DNA of 27,053 nucleotides from Caryophanales bacterium UBA4365 (GCA_002393905.1 DGSJ01000029.1:1-27053); one strand, 5' to 3'. Counted from the stretch's first letter, positions 14,506-22,739 are shown. Notes: generated by a model from the sequence alone, not told the origin. Numbers and translations: made by a program.

Positions 14506-15976
14506 GTACATTCTTGTTATTGACCAAGGAACAACATCTAGTCGAGCAATCCTGTTTAATAAAGGTGGCTTAACTGTTGCCTTTGCCCAAAAAGAACTCC
14601 CATTAGAATACCCAAAAAGTGGATACGTCGAAGTTGATGCAAACGAACTTTTTGCTGGAGTAGTGGATGTTATTCAAACAGCTTTAGAAAAAGCCAATGT
14701 TGGATGGGATTCGATTGCCTGCGTTGGTATTACTAACCAACGTGAAACAACAATCGTGTGGTCTAAAACCACAGGATTACCAGTTTCCAAAGGTATTGTC
14801 TGGCAATCTCGTCAATCACAAGGTATTTGTGACCGGATCATGAAACATGAAGAAATGATTCATGAAAAGACTGGTTTAATTATTAACCCTTATTTCTCTG
14901 CTTCAAAGATTCGTTACATCCTTGATCATCTTCCAAGAGGTCAAGAAAGAGCCGAATCTGGAGAACTATTGTTTGGTACTGTTGACTCCTGGTTAATTTA
15001 TAAATTAACAAAAGGCGAAGTACACGCAACTGATATCACCAATGCATCCCGTACGATGTTATTTAACATTAACACTAAAGAATGGGATGAAGACTTATTA
15101 AAATTATTTAATATTCCAAGAAAAATGCTTCCAGAAGTGAAATCCTGTGATGCTAACTTTGGTGCAATCTCTCTTCTTGATAAAGATACACCAATTACTG
15201 GTGTTATCGGTGACCAACAAGCCGCTTTATTTGGTCAAAATTGTTTTGAACCAGGAATGTCTAAATCGACATACGGAACAGGTTGCTTCATGTTAATGAA
15301 CATTGGTGAAAAACCAGTTCTTTCTAAAAAAGGATTATTAACAACTATCGCCTGGGATCTTCATGGAGAAGTCTCTTATGCTTTAGAAGGTTCGGTGTTC
15401 GTTTGTGGCTCCGCGATTAAATGGTTAAGAGATGGATTGCATATTATTAAACACTCGAATGATGTTAACATCATGGCTCAACGTGTCCCAAACACTGGTG
15501 GAGTTTATTTTGTTCCAGCTTTTGTTGGCCTAGGAACTCCATACTGGGATGATGATGTTCGTGGTGCTTTCTTTGGTATTAGCGCCGGAACAACATTAGA
15601 CCATTTTGCTTTAGCAACTCTTCAAGCAATTGCTTTCCAATGTAAAGATGTCTTCTCTGTCATGGAGCAAGAATCAAAAATAAAGATTAATCGACTTTAT
15701 GTCGATGGTGGTGTTACTAATTCTGACATCATGCTTCAATTCCAAAGCGATATTTTAGATATTCCAGTTTCTAAACCTACTTGCCTAGAATCAACTGCGA
15801 TTGGTGCGGCATTTATGGCTGGTTTAGGTTCTGGTTTCTTCTCCTCGCTTGATGAAATTAGTAACGCTCATACAATCGCTAAAAACTTCCATCCAAAGAT
15901 GAACCAAAATGAGGCTCGAAAATTATATAAAGGATGGGAAATTGCGGTGAAATCTGCGATTAAATTTAAAAATTAA
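14498..15976 (+). CDS. glpK: Glycerol kinase
   Basis: 492-residue FGGY kinase that phosphorylates glycerol to sn-glycerol 3-phosphate. Seen are DQGTTSSRAILF (phosphate-binding loop), GITNQRET, GDQQAALFGQ (from residue 238), YGTGCFMLMN and the FGGY signature region near GGVTNSDIMLQFQ. The loop before GDQQAALFGQ (GAISLLDKDTPITG) has no histidine, whereas enterococcal/Bacillus enzymes carry there the His phosphorylated by HPr. GAGG precedes the ATG by about 8 nt. The start overlaps the pepP end. No glpF or glpD is next to it. Confidence 0.97.
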   Translation: MNKYILVIDQGTTSSRAILFNKGGLTVAFAQKELPLEYPKSGYVEVDANELFAGVVDVIQTALEKANVGWDSIACVGITNQRETTIVWSKTTGLPVSKGIVWQSRQSQGICDRIMKHEEMIHEKTGLIINPYFSASKIRYILDHLPRGQERAESGELLFGTVDSWLIYKLTKGEVHATDITNASRTMLFNINTKEWDEDLLKLFNIPRKMLPEVKSCDANFGAISLLDKDTPITGVIGDQQAALFGQNCFEPGMSKSTYGTGCFMLMNIGEKPVLSKKGLLTTIAWDLHGEVSYALEGSVFVCGSAIKWLRDGLHIIKHSNDVNIMAQRVPNTGGVYFVPAFVGLGTPYWDDDVRGAFFGISAGTTLDHFALATLQAIAFQCKDVFSVMEQESKIKINRLYVDGGVTNSDIMLQFQSDILDIPVSKPTCLESTAIGAAFMAGLGSGFFSSLDEISNAHTIAKNFHPKMNQNEARKLYKGWEIAVKSAIKFKN

Positions 15977-15978
15977 TA

Positions 15979-17097
15979 ATGAAAAATATTCTTTCTCACG
16001 AGCAATTTATTAATCTCTTCAACCAACTTCAAGTTCGTTCGCAAATCGATCCAGAAGTTGTTTTTGAAGCATATGAAATTGCTTATGAGGGAGCAATCGA
16101 ATTATCTCAATCAAACTTATTTGGTAAAGCTGTTCCTGTTAATTCATTTCCATTAACACTTTACTTAATTAATGAATTTGGATTCTATCTTGATTCCCAC
16201 GATGTTGATTGTAAATCACTCAAAGATGATGAAGCAGCGATTTCTCGCATTGTTTCATTAGCAGTGGATAAATACTTTACCAACGAACATCTAAACTACA
16301 AGAACACACGTCTAACAACAAAGTATTCTCCAGTTGTTTCTAATCTAGATTTATATCTGAACTTTATGCTTGGAATGCTTTCTCGTTTTCCAAAGAACAA
16401 TCCAAACGAAACATTAGTTCTTGATGTGATGCACAAAGGCTTCTCAATTATGAAAGCCATTTTAGACCTTGTTGTCGATGGGTTTGGGACAGAGGCGTTC
16501 TCCTTATGGAGAACACTTCATGAAAATGAATGTATTCTGCATCTATTAAATAAATACGGAACCCCGATCCAAAATAAGTATGTCCAACACTTAAAATACG
16601 GTGTTGCCTTCCGTGGTGGAGTTAAAGATAAAGAAGAAGATGACAAAATCTTTGCCGAACTAAAAGAAGGAATGCACGCTCTTGAATTGAAGAGCAAAGA
16701 CATGAAGAAATATATCGAGTATGGCTGGTTAACTGCTGTACCAAATTATAATGAAGATCCACAATTCAAGTTTAACTTCCGTGATGGAGTGGAACGTTTA
16801 GCTGGATTATCTGCTTACTCAAAACTCTATGAAATGGCGTCTGAGATTTCTCATTCCTCACCAATTCTGATTTATTCAAGAGATGAGTATTACTTAAGAC
16901 TTACTTTACTCACTGTTTATGAATGTTTCTTCCGCTATGAAAAGATCTTCTCAGAATTCTATTTGTCTCGTATTTCCAAAGAAGAAGCTGACCGATACAC
17001 GGTGATGAAGAAAACATATTATTCAATTCTCTTTTACATATATGACCGCGAAAAGAAGAGATTTGCAAAAACCTATTCAAAACGTGAGGAAAAATAA
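15979..17097 (+). CDS. DUF5677-like helical protein
   Basis: 372 residues, soluble and mainly helical. The middle and end carry the pattern typical of DUF5677: a long helix with FSLWRTLHENECILHLLNKYG, and later YEMASEISHSSPIL, comparable to the R-x2-E and S-x2-H-x-S positions of that family. The function of the family is unknown. It starts 2 nt after the glpK stop without an SD, so it is translationally coupled, and it ends at a strong terminator. The family assignment is from pattern recognition only. Confidence 0.65.
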   Translation: MKNILSHEQFINLFNQLQVRSQIDPEVVFEAYEIAYEGAIELSQSNLFGKAVPVNSFPLTLYLINEFGFYLDSHDVDCKSLKDDEAAISRIVSLAVDKYFTNEHLNYKNTRLTTKYSPVVSNLDLYLNFMLGMLSRFPKNNPNETLVLDVMHKGFSIMKAILDLVVDGFGTEAFSLWRTLHENECILHLLNKYGTPIQNKYVQHLKYGVAFRGGVKDKEEDDKIFAELKEGMHALELKSKDMKKYIEYGWLTAVPNYNEDPQFKFNFRDGVERLAGLSAYSKLYEMASEISHSSPILIYSRDEYYLRLTLLTVYECFFRYEKIFSEFYLSRISKEEADRYTVMKKTYYSILFYIYDREKKRFAKTYSKREEK

Positions 17098-17125
17098 AAA
17101 AGAACCAGGAATTGCTGGTTCTTTT
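17096..17125 (+). terminator. Bidirectional terminator between the DUF5677-like and nucleoside kinase genes
   Basis: AAAGAACCAG (17099-17108), loop GAATTG, CTGGTTCTTT (17115-17124), with flanking A and T runs. The stem is identical to the proS terminator and the loop differs by one base. Confidence 0.94.
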
Positions 17126-17139
17126 TGTTTTATCTTTGA

Positions 17140-18783
17140 TTAAGCGCCTTCGTAACAAGATCCGCCAATAAACTCTCTCATTAGGGAGTTACATGGGACC
17201 CATTCATCTGGCATATCATCGAAGTATTTGAGCATACGGATGAGTCTTTCAGCAACTGGGAAGTATTTGTCTTCACGATCAACTGCTTCAAGAAGTGGCA
17301 TCGCGTATTTCTTCATCACACAAAGTTCGTATGAGAGCATGGAGTTATAAACGTAATCAGCACCTTCTTGAGTGTCATAGATCCATTTAAATTCACCACG
17401 ACGGACACTTGGCCACATACTGAATGTTTCTTCAGCCGAGGCAGCACGGAACTTGTAGTCACGAACTAGACGACGGAGTAAACGAAGATCAGTAATTGAT
17501 ACTGGGTTCACGTTATCAAGGTTAATTTGTGCTTGAGGAGCAATGAAGATTTTGAATTTTTGGTGACGCGGAATGAGTGTTGTCATACGATCATTTAACG
17601 CGTGAATACCTTCAATAATAATTGGTTCAGTTGGACCGACCTTTAAAATGCGTCCTGGAACTCTCTTACCAAGTTTGAAATCAAATTTTGGTAATTGAAC
17701 TTCTTTTCCGTTGATTAAATCAAGCATGTTTTGGTTGAATAATTCAATATCGAGAGCTTCAATTGATTCAAGATCTGGTTTACCATCTTCATCCTTTGGT
17801 GCTTCAGCTTTCGTTAAATAGTAGTCATCAATCGAGATACGGATTGGTTTAATGCCTCTTGATAAGAGTTCTACTCTTAAACGGTTAGCAAATGTTGTTT
17901 TACCAGAACTTGATGGACCAGCGATACAAATTAAACGAATGTTATCGATGTCTTTGGAAATCATGTCTCCAAGAGTTGTTAACATGCGGTTATGACGAGC
18001 TTCACAAAGTTGGATAAAATCAATTACGCCATCACGATGGATGTGCTCATTGATTCCAGCAACAGAGTCAGCACCAGCAATCTTTCCCCATTCATGAGAC
18101 TCTTTTAGAGTCTTACCAAATGTTGGAGCATCTTCGAATGGTGGAATTTCTCCTCCACATTCACTACGTGGATATTGGACAATAATGCCTGGAGAATAAA
18201 GTCTTAATTTATAAGAAGTAAGGTAACCAGTTGATGGAACCATTCTGCTGAACATATAGTTCATATAACCATTACAGTTATAAAGGTGAACAGTTTTTTC
18301 TGGACGGTATTGGAGAATGGCTAACTTGTCATCTAAGTGGTGGTCACGATAGATGTTAGCGGCTTCTTCTTTAGTATAAACACCTCTTTCAAGTGGATAA
18401 TCAGCAGCAATGATTTTTTGCATTTCCTTATCAACTTCTTCAACAAGTTCAGGTGTTGCACGTCTTCCTTCGTTTAAGATTTGAACGAAGACTGAACGTG
18501 AGACGTTATAGCAGAATCGTACTTCAAGAGATGGATCCACATTGTGGATAGCCATCGCTAAAACGAAACGAAGTGAAGCTTCATATGTACGAATTGCATC
18601 ACTGTCTTTGACAGTTAAAAATTCAACATTAGCGTCGTAATAGACTTCATAAGTTAATTCGCGAACACGGTTGTTCACACGGGCACAAACAAAAGATTTG
18701 TCTTCTTTATCAAGTAGATCAAGAAGTTTAACTTTTGATGCGAAAGTTTTCTCTTTTCCAAGATATTTCAGTTTGAATGACAT
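17140..18783 (-). CDS. Nucleoside kinase with TGS/SAD-like N-terminus (uridine kinase-like)
   Basis: 547 residues. The N-terminal part (about 1-60) is TGS-like, followed by a region resembling the second additional domain of threonyl-tRNA synthetase. The C-terminal half is a P-loop kinase of the PRK/uridine kinase type with GPSSSGKTTFANRL at about residue 290, ISIDDYY, and IIEGIHALND. Proteins of this layout are annotated as nucleoside kinases; the true substrate is unproven and a uridine/cytidine role is only suggested. A strong SD (AAAGGAGG) precedes the ATG. A cre-like site lies in its promoter spacer. Confidence 0.9.
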   Translation of the reverse strand: MSFKLKYLGKEKTFASKVKLLDLLDKEDKSFVCARVNNRVRELTYEVYYDANVEFLTVKDSDAIRTYEASLRFVLAMAIHNVDPSLEVRFCYNVSRSVFVQILNEGRRATPELVEEVDKEMQKIIAADYPLERGVYTKEEAANIYRDHHLDDKLAILQYRPEKTVHLYNCNGYMNYMFSRMVPSTGYLTSYKLRLYSPGIIVQYPRSECGGEIPPFEDAPTFGKTLKESHEWGKIAGADSVAGINEHIHRDGVIDFIQLCEARHNRMLTTLGDMISKDIDNIRLICIAGPSSSGKTTFANRLRVELLSRGIKPIRISIDDYYLTKAEAPKDEDGKPDLESIEALDIELFNQNMLDLINGKEVQLPKFDFKLGKRVPGRILKVGPTEPIIIEGIHALNDRMTTLIPRHQKFKIFIAPQAQINLDNVNPVSITDLRLLRRLVRDYKFRAASAEETFSMWPSVRRGEFKWIYDTQEGADYVYNSMLSYELCVMKKYAMPLLEAVDREDKYFPVAERLIRMLKYFDDMPDEWVPCNSLMREFIGGSCYEGA

Positions 18784-18823
18784 TTATATGCCTCCTTTAA
18801 TATCGCACGATTAATTTTAAATG

Positions 18824-18852
18824 ATTATAAATGTTTATACAAGCGCTTACAT
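18824..18852 (-). promoter_or_regulatory. Candidate promoter with cre-like site
   Basis: Minus-strand TATAAT (plus 18824-18829) with weak ATGTAA at -35 (plus 18847-18852). Between and across them lies TGTAAGCGCTTGTA (plus 18838-18851), which fits the CcpA cre consensus TGWAARCGYTWNCW in 13 of 14 positions. Confidence 0.5.
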
Positions 18853-18886
18853 ACGCCCGAATAGCTATTTTTGCTTTACGAGGGAA

Positions 18887-18892
18887 TATAAT
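18887..18892 (+). promoter_or_regulatory. -10 box of the phosphofructokinase gene
   Basis: TATAAT at 18887-18892, about 54 nt before the ATG, with no clear -35 partner. It gives a normal leader containing the SD AAGGAG (18931-18936). Confidence 0.45.
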
Positions 18893-18945
18893 TTCAATAA
18901 AATTATAGCGTATTTCTTATTTTAATAATTAAGGAGACTAATGAA

Positions 18946-20151
18946 ATGAATTCAAAAGCAATGGTTTACATTCAATCTGGTGGACCAACAAGTGTTATTA
19001 ACACTTCTTTATATGGAGCAATCAAAGAAGCTCAAAAGCATCCAGAAATCTCCCACATCTATGGTTCACTTAACGGAATTGAAGGACTTCTGACCGATAA
19101 CATCATCGATTTTGGTAAAGAAGATCCAGAACAAATCGAACTCTTAAAACAAACTCCAGGTTCAATTTTAGGAACCTCCCGTCATAAACTTCCAAAAGAC
19201 TTCCACGATGAAGAATATGCGAAGATTTTAGAGACCTGCGAGAAGCATAATATTGGTTATGTTTTCGTCAATGGCGGTAACGACTCCATGGATACTTGTT
19301 ACAAACTTTCTTTACTTTGTAAAGAGAAAGGTCTCGATATCAAAGTTATGGGTGTTCCAAAAACTGTTGATAACGACCTCGCTATTACCGACCATTCATT
19401 AGGTTTTGGTAGTGCTGCAAAATACGTTGTTAACACTACAAAAGAAATTATCTTAGACGCTGTTTGCTATAAGAAAGGCAAAGTCTACATCATCGAAGTG
19501 ATGGGCCGTAATGCTGGCTGGTTAACAGCAGCTGTTGACCTTCTCCCAGAAGAAGCTCGTCCAGACTTAATTTATCTTCCAGAAAACAAATTTGACATGG
19601 AAGATTTCCTCAAAAAAGTTGATGCTTTATACAAGAAGAAAGGTAACGCTATTGTTGCTGTTTCCGAAGGAATCATCTTCGAAAGAGATACTTCTAACGC
19701 TCGTGTCGACTCCTTTGGTCATATGCAACTTGGTGGAGCTGGAGCAGACCTTGCTAAAATTGTTGAAAATAAGCTTGGTTACCCAATCCGCGCGATTGAA
19801 CTTTCTTTACCACAACGTGCTTACTCATTCTTAACCTCTAAAGTTGACTCTGATGAAGCAATTATGTGTGGTACAATCGCTGTCCAAAAAGCTCTTGAAG
19901 GAATGACCGGACACATGATTGCTATTAAGCGTGTTTCGAATAAACCTTACAAAGTAAGCTATGAACCAGTTGATATCTCATTAATCGCTAATGTTGAACA
20001 AAAAGTTCCAACATCAATGATGGTTGATGATACCAGAATGGCTCAATCATTCCGTGACTACTGCTTACCACTCATTCAAGGCGAAATTCCAGTTCAAATG
20101 GAAAACGGAATTATTAAATCCTGCGTCTTAAAAAGAGTGCTCGTGAAGTAA
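18946..20151 (+). CDS. pfp: Pyrophosphate-dependent phosphofructokinase
   Basis: 401 residues. It phosphorylates fructose 6-phosphate to fructose 1,6-bisphosphate. The donor-site residues are those of PPi enzymes: GGNDS with D113 where ATP enzymes have Gly, and K139 in PKTVDND. The start has QSGGPTSVIN, and VMGRNAGWLTA and SEGI follow. The reaction is reversible, so it can serve glycolysis and gluconeogenesis and spares ATP. The SD AAGGAG is 9 nt before ATG 18946. It stands alone between a divergent kinase gene and the ATP synthase operon, and ends at a terminator that also carries the -35 box of atpI. Confidence 0.92.
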   Translation: MNSKAMVYIQSGGPTSVINTSLYGAIKEAQKHPEISHIYGSLNGIEGLLTDNIIDFGKEDPEQIELLKQTPGSILGTSRHKLPKDFHDEEYAKILETCEKHNIGYVFVNGGNDSMDTCYKLSLLCKEKGLDIKVMGVPKTVDNDLAITDHSLGFGSAAKYVVNTTKEIILDAVCYKKGKVYIIEVMGRNAGWLTAAVDLLPEEARPDLIYLPENKFDMEDFLKKVDALYKKKGNAIVAVSEGIIFERDTSNARVDSFGHMQLGGAGADLAKIVENKLGYPIRAIELSLPQRAYSFLTSKVDSDEAIMCGTIAVQKALEGMTGHMIAIKRVSNKPYKVSYEPVDISLIANVEQKVPTSMMVDDTRMAQSFRDYCLPLIQGEIPVQMENGIIKSCVLKRVLVK

Positions 20152-20167
20152 GATAAAACTAACAAAT

Positions 20168-20199
20168 AAAAAGTCAGTCCAAATGGATTGACTTTTTTT
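20168..20199 (+). terminator. Terminator of pfp, overlapping the atp promoter
   Basis: AGTCAGTCC (20172-20180), loop AAAT, GGATTGACT (20185-20193) with one wobble pair, then a T-run. Its 3' arm contains TTGACT, the -35 of the next promoter. Confidence 0.92.
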
Positions 20200-20216
20200 G
20201 TTCGCGTATTTAATAT
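20188..20216 (+). promoter_or_regulatory. Promoter of the atp operon
   Basis: TTGACT (20188-20193), 17-nt spacer, TAATAT (20211-20216). The -10 ends 6 nt before ATG 20223, predicting a leaderless atpI mRNA. The -35 sits inside the pfp terminator stem. Confidence 0.7.
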
Positions 20217-20222
20217 ATGCGT

Positions 20223-20645
20223 ATGAAAAAGTTATTCTCTTCTCAAAGCACTTTAGTGCGTTTAGTTCTTTATTGCTGCCTTTTTGGCCTAGTTTTAATT
20301 GCCTTATCTTGTATTGGTTTATTCTTCTCTCAACCAGGATGGTTGATTGGCGCATCAATCGGGATGGTGGTCTCAGCCATCAATGTAGTTTTACTTTTCA
20401 AAGGTAGCAGCATTGCTTTAAAAAATTACAAAGCCTCGTTATTTTTACTTTTCTATTTCACAAGAATGCTTATCTATGTCGGAATGACAGTTTTATTAGC
20501 ATATCTTGATATCTCTCAACAAATTCCGGCCTTTAAAAACTCAGTTTTTGGCCTATTAATTGCTTTTGTCCCAATGGTCGTTGTTGTCGCCATTGTAATG
20601 ACAAGAGAGAAAAAGAACTTCATGAATATTGGTGAATTAAAATAA
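20223..20645 (+). CDS. atpI: ATP synthase subunit I (AtpI-like)
   Basis: 140 residues from ATG 20223 (142 from ATG 20217). Four hydrophobic helices with short loops, of the size and position of AtpI at the head of atp operons. AtpI is reported to help c-ring assembly and possibly Mg2+ handling; the sequence is weakly conserved, so the call depends on place. ATG 20223 is preferred because the promoter -10 ends 6 nt before it. There is no SD. The last base of its stop is the first base of the atpB ATG. Confidence 0.8.
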   Translation: MKKLFSSQSTLVRLVLYCCLFGLVLIALSCIGLFFSQPGWLIGASIGMVVSAINVVLLFKGSSIALKNYKASLFLLFYFTRMLIYVGMTVLLAYLDISQQIPAFKNSVFGLLIAFVPMVVVVAIVMTREKKNFMNIGELK

Positions 20646-21406
20646 TGCCTTACTCCTCCGAATCATTTAAGAGCTTTAACCCAACCGGCGAAATCATCGT
20701 CGCTCTTTTGATCATCGGAGTTTTAATGATTTTAGCCATTGTTGTTGGTATCTTAGCCAAAAAAGCTGATCCAACAAAGAAACCAAAAGGTTTACTTTTA
20801 CTCGTTGAATGGTGTGTTGAAAAACTTGATGGCACAGTCCACGAGACAATGGGACCAGGTTTTGAGAACTTTGGTGGATTATTGCTGGCAATAATTCCGT
20901 TCTTATTCCTCTCATTTACCATTGGAATTACTGGTTTACCAACCCCAATGACTAACATTGCTGTTCCACTTACATTAGCGTTAATCACCTTTGTTTTAAT
21001 TCACGTTACATCAATTCGCTATACGAGATGGAGATATTTCAAACGTTTTATTGATCCAATCCCAGTTTTTTTACCAGTGAACTTAATCTCCATGTGGGCT
21101 CCATTAATTTCGATGACCCTTCGTATGTTTGGTAACGCTATTGTTGGTTGGGTGTTAATTTCTTTACTAAATAGTTTGCTTGGAAATATCTCATCAGCGA
21201 TTTTCTCATTCGCTCCAGCAGGTCTTAATTCGGTGTTTATTACTCCGATTGTAACCCCAGTTTTCCATGCTTACTTTGACCTTTTCTCTGGATTTATCCA
21301 GACGATGGTCTTTGTCTTCTTGACGATGCTATTTATTGCTCAAGAACGTCCAGAAGATGTTGAAACAGAAGTAGCTTTAGCTACTAGAAAGGAGAATCAT
21401 GCATGA
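20645..21406 (+). CDS. atpB: ATP synthase F0 subunit a
   Basis: 253-residue membrane subunit that forms the ion half-channels against the c-ring. The essential arginine is R160 in SMTLRMFGNAIVG. The PTPMTNIAVPLTLAL region and the C-terminal helix pair are in place. It overlaps atpI by 1 nt and atpE by 4 nt (ATGA). Confidence 0.96.
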   Translation: MPYSSESFKSFNPTGEIIVALLIIGVLMILAIVVGILAKKADPTKKPKGLLLLVEWCVEKLDGTVHETMGPGFENFGGLLLAIIPFLFLSFTIGITGLPTPMTNIAVPLTLALITFVLIHVTSIRYTRWRYFKRFIDPIPVFLPVNLISMWAPLISMTLRMFGNAIVGWVLISLLNSLLGNISSAIFSFAPAGLNSVFITPIVTPVFHAYFDLFSGFIQTMVFVFLTMLFIAQERPEDVETEVALATRKENHA

Positions 21407-21627
21407 AAGATCCATTAATTGCCATTGCTGCTGGTATCGCTATTCTTAGTGCTGGCGCATCATCAATTGGTGAAGGTTATCTTTGTGGCAAAGCCATTGA
21501 AGGTATGTCACGTAATCCAGAAATGTATGGAAAATTACGTTCCTCAATGATTATCGGCTGTGCCCTTGTTGAAACCTGTGGTATTTACTCGTTATTGATT
21601 TCAATTCTCTTACTCTTCGTTTTCTAA
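21403..21627 (+). CDS. atpE: ATP synthase F0 subunit c
   Basis: 74-residue two-helix hairpin that builds the rotor ring. Helix 1 holds GEGY with E24, helix 2 ALVETCGIYSL with E57, spaced 33 residues as in the two-carboxylate c subunit of Fusobacterium nucleatum (E32/E65). Y62 matches its Y70, T58 replaces S66 and C59 replaces T67. The loop SRNPE contains the conserved Arg-x-Pro. The helix-1 GxGxGxG motif is AxAxSxG (A17, A19, S21, G23). Ion coupling may be Na+ or H+; see findings. Confidence 0.96.
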   Translation: MKDPLIAIAAGIAILSAGASSIGEGYLCGKAIEGMSRNPEMYGKLRSSMIIGCALVETCGIYSLLISILLLFVF

Positions 21628-21654
21628 TTTCTTGTCTATTGAAAGGAGGCACTT

Positions 21655-22197
21655 ATGGAACATCTTGTCATTTATGATGACGTTATTACAAAAGAAGGTT
21701 TCTTAGAAAAACTCTTCCCAAATCCTTGGGATGCTTTAGCTGTTTTCTTGGCTTTCGTTCTTTTGTTAATCGTTGTTTTCTACTTTGCCTATAAACCAGT
21801 GAAAAAACTGATCAAAAAACGTGCTGACTACGTGGAAGGAAAGCTTCGTAACGCTGAACAAAGTGAAAAAGAAGCTGCCGAAAAAGTCGAAGAAGCCCAA
21901 CTTGAACTAAAGAAATCTCGTCAAGAAGCTTTAGTTATTGTTGAACAAGCCAAAGTTGATGCTGATAAAGAAAGACAAAAAATCCACGCTAAAGCCAAAG
22001 AAGAAGCTGATCAAGAAGTCATGCGTGCCAAACAAGAAATTGAACAAGAAATTGAAAAGAGTAAGGATGAAATCCATTCCCAAATCGTTGATGTCGCTTT
22101 TGACGCATCAAAGAAAGTCTTATCCAGGGAAGTTAATCAAAAGGATAATGAAAAACTCATTAATGAGTTTATCTCTGATTTAGAACATAAAGAATAA
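21655..22197 (+). CDS. atpF: ATP synthase F0 subunit b
   Basis: 180 residues: one N-terminal membrane helix (about 28-47) and a long charged coiled coil forming the peripheral stalk, ending in the conserved region that meets delta. The SD GAAAGGAGG precedes the ATG by a normal distance. It follows atpE after a 27-nt gap, the largest in the operon, perhaps allowing the different stoichiometry (b2 against c-ring). Confidence 0.95.
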   Translation: MEHLVIYDDVITKEGFLEKLFPNPWDALAVFLAFVLLLIVVFYFAYKPVKKLIKKRADYVEGKLRNAEQSEKEAAEKVEEAQLELKKSRQEALVIVEQAKVDADKERQKIHAKAKEEADQEVMRAKQEIEQEIEKSKDEIHSQIVDVAFDASKKVLSREVNQKDNEKLINEFISDLEHKE

Positions 22198-22199
22198 TT

Positions 22200-22739
22200 A
22201 TGGAATCCGCTTCAACAAAATACGCCAATGCCTTAGTTAGTTTAGCTCGTGAAGAAGGAGCGCTTTTAGAATACAAGAAAGCAACTAAAACCTTCGATGA
22301 ACTTTTAAGTGCGAACGCTGAACTAAAGAAAATGCTTTGTTCTTATTTTGTTAGTAACGAAGAAAAATATCGTCTGATTGATCAAATTTGTACGGGAATT
22401 GCGGTGAAAAATTTCCAAAACTTCATTAAATTACTCGCTAAAAAACACCTTATTTTCCATTTCCATGATATTGCTAAAGAAATTGTTCTAGGTCTAAATG
22501 AAGAACTCCATATTGCTGATGGATTTGTTTATTCCACAACTGAACTTAGTGAGAAGCAAATCGAACAAGTTACGAAAGCCATTTCCAAAAGAATGGGTGT
22601 GGAAGTTGAACTTAAAAATCTCATTGATGAACGATTAATTGGCGGAATTAAAGTAGTGGTGCATGACCATGTTTTTGATGGTTCAATCCTCTATAAACTT
22701 GATTCCATGAAACAAAACTTAAAAGAAAGGAGAGCATGA
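22200..22739 (+). CDS. atpH: ATP synthase F1 subunit delta
   Basis: 179 residues. It links the b stalk to the alpha3beta3 head. The N-terminus STKYANALVSLAREE and the C-terminal ERLIGGIKVVVHDHVFDGSI are the conserved blocks. It begins 2 nt after atpF and its TGA stop overlaps the ATG of atpA. Confidence 0.95.
   Translation: MESASTKYANALVSLAREEGALLEYKKATKTFDELLSANAELKKMLCSYFVSNEEKYRLIDQICTGIAVKNFQNFIKLLAKKHLIFHFHDIAKEIVLGLNEELHIADGFVYSTTELSEKQIEQVTKAISKRMGVEVELKNLIDERLIGGIKVVVHDHVFDGSILYKLDSMKQNLKERRA

Noticed and set aside
20198..20407. Plus-strand open frame overlapping atpI in another frame
   Set aside because: The atpI frame fits the operon, the promoter and the hydrophobic pattern; this one is a shadow.
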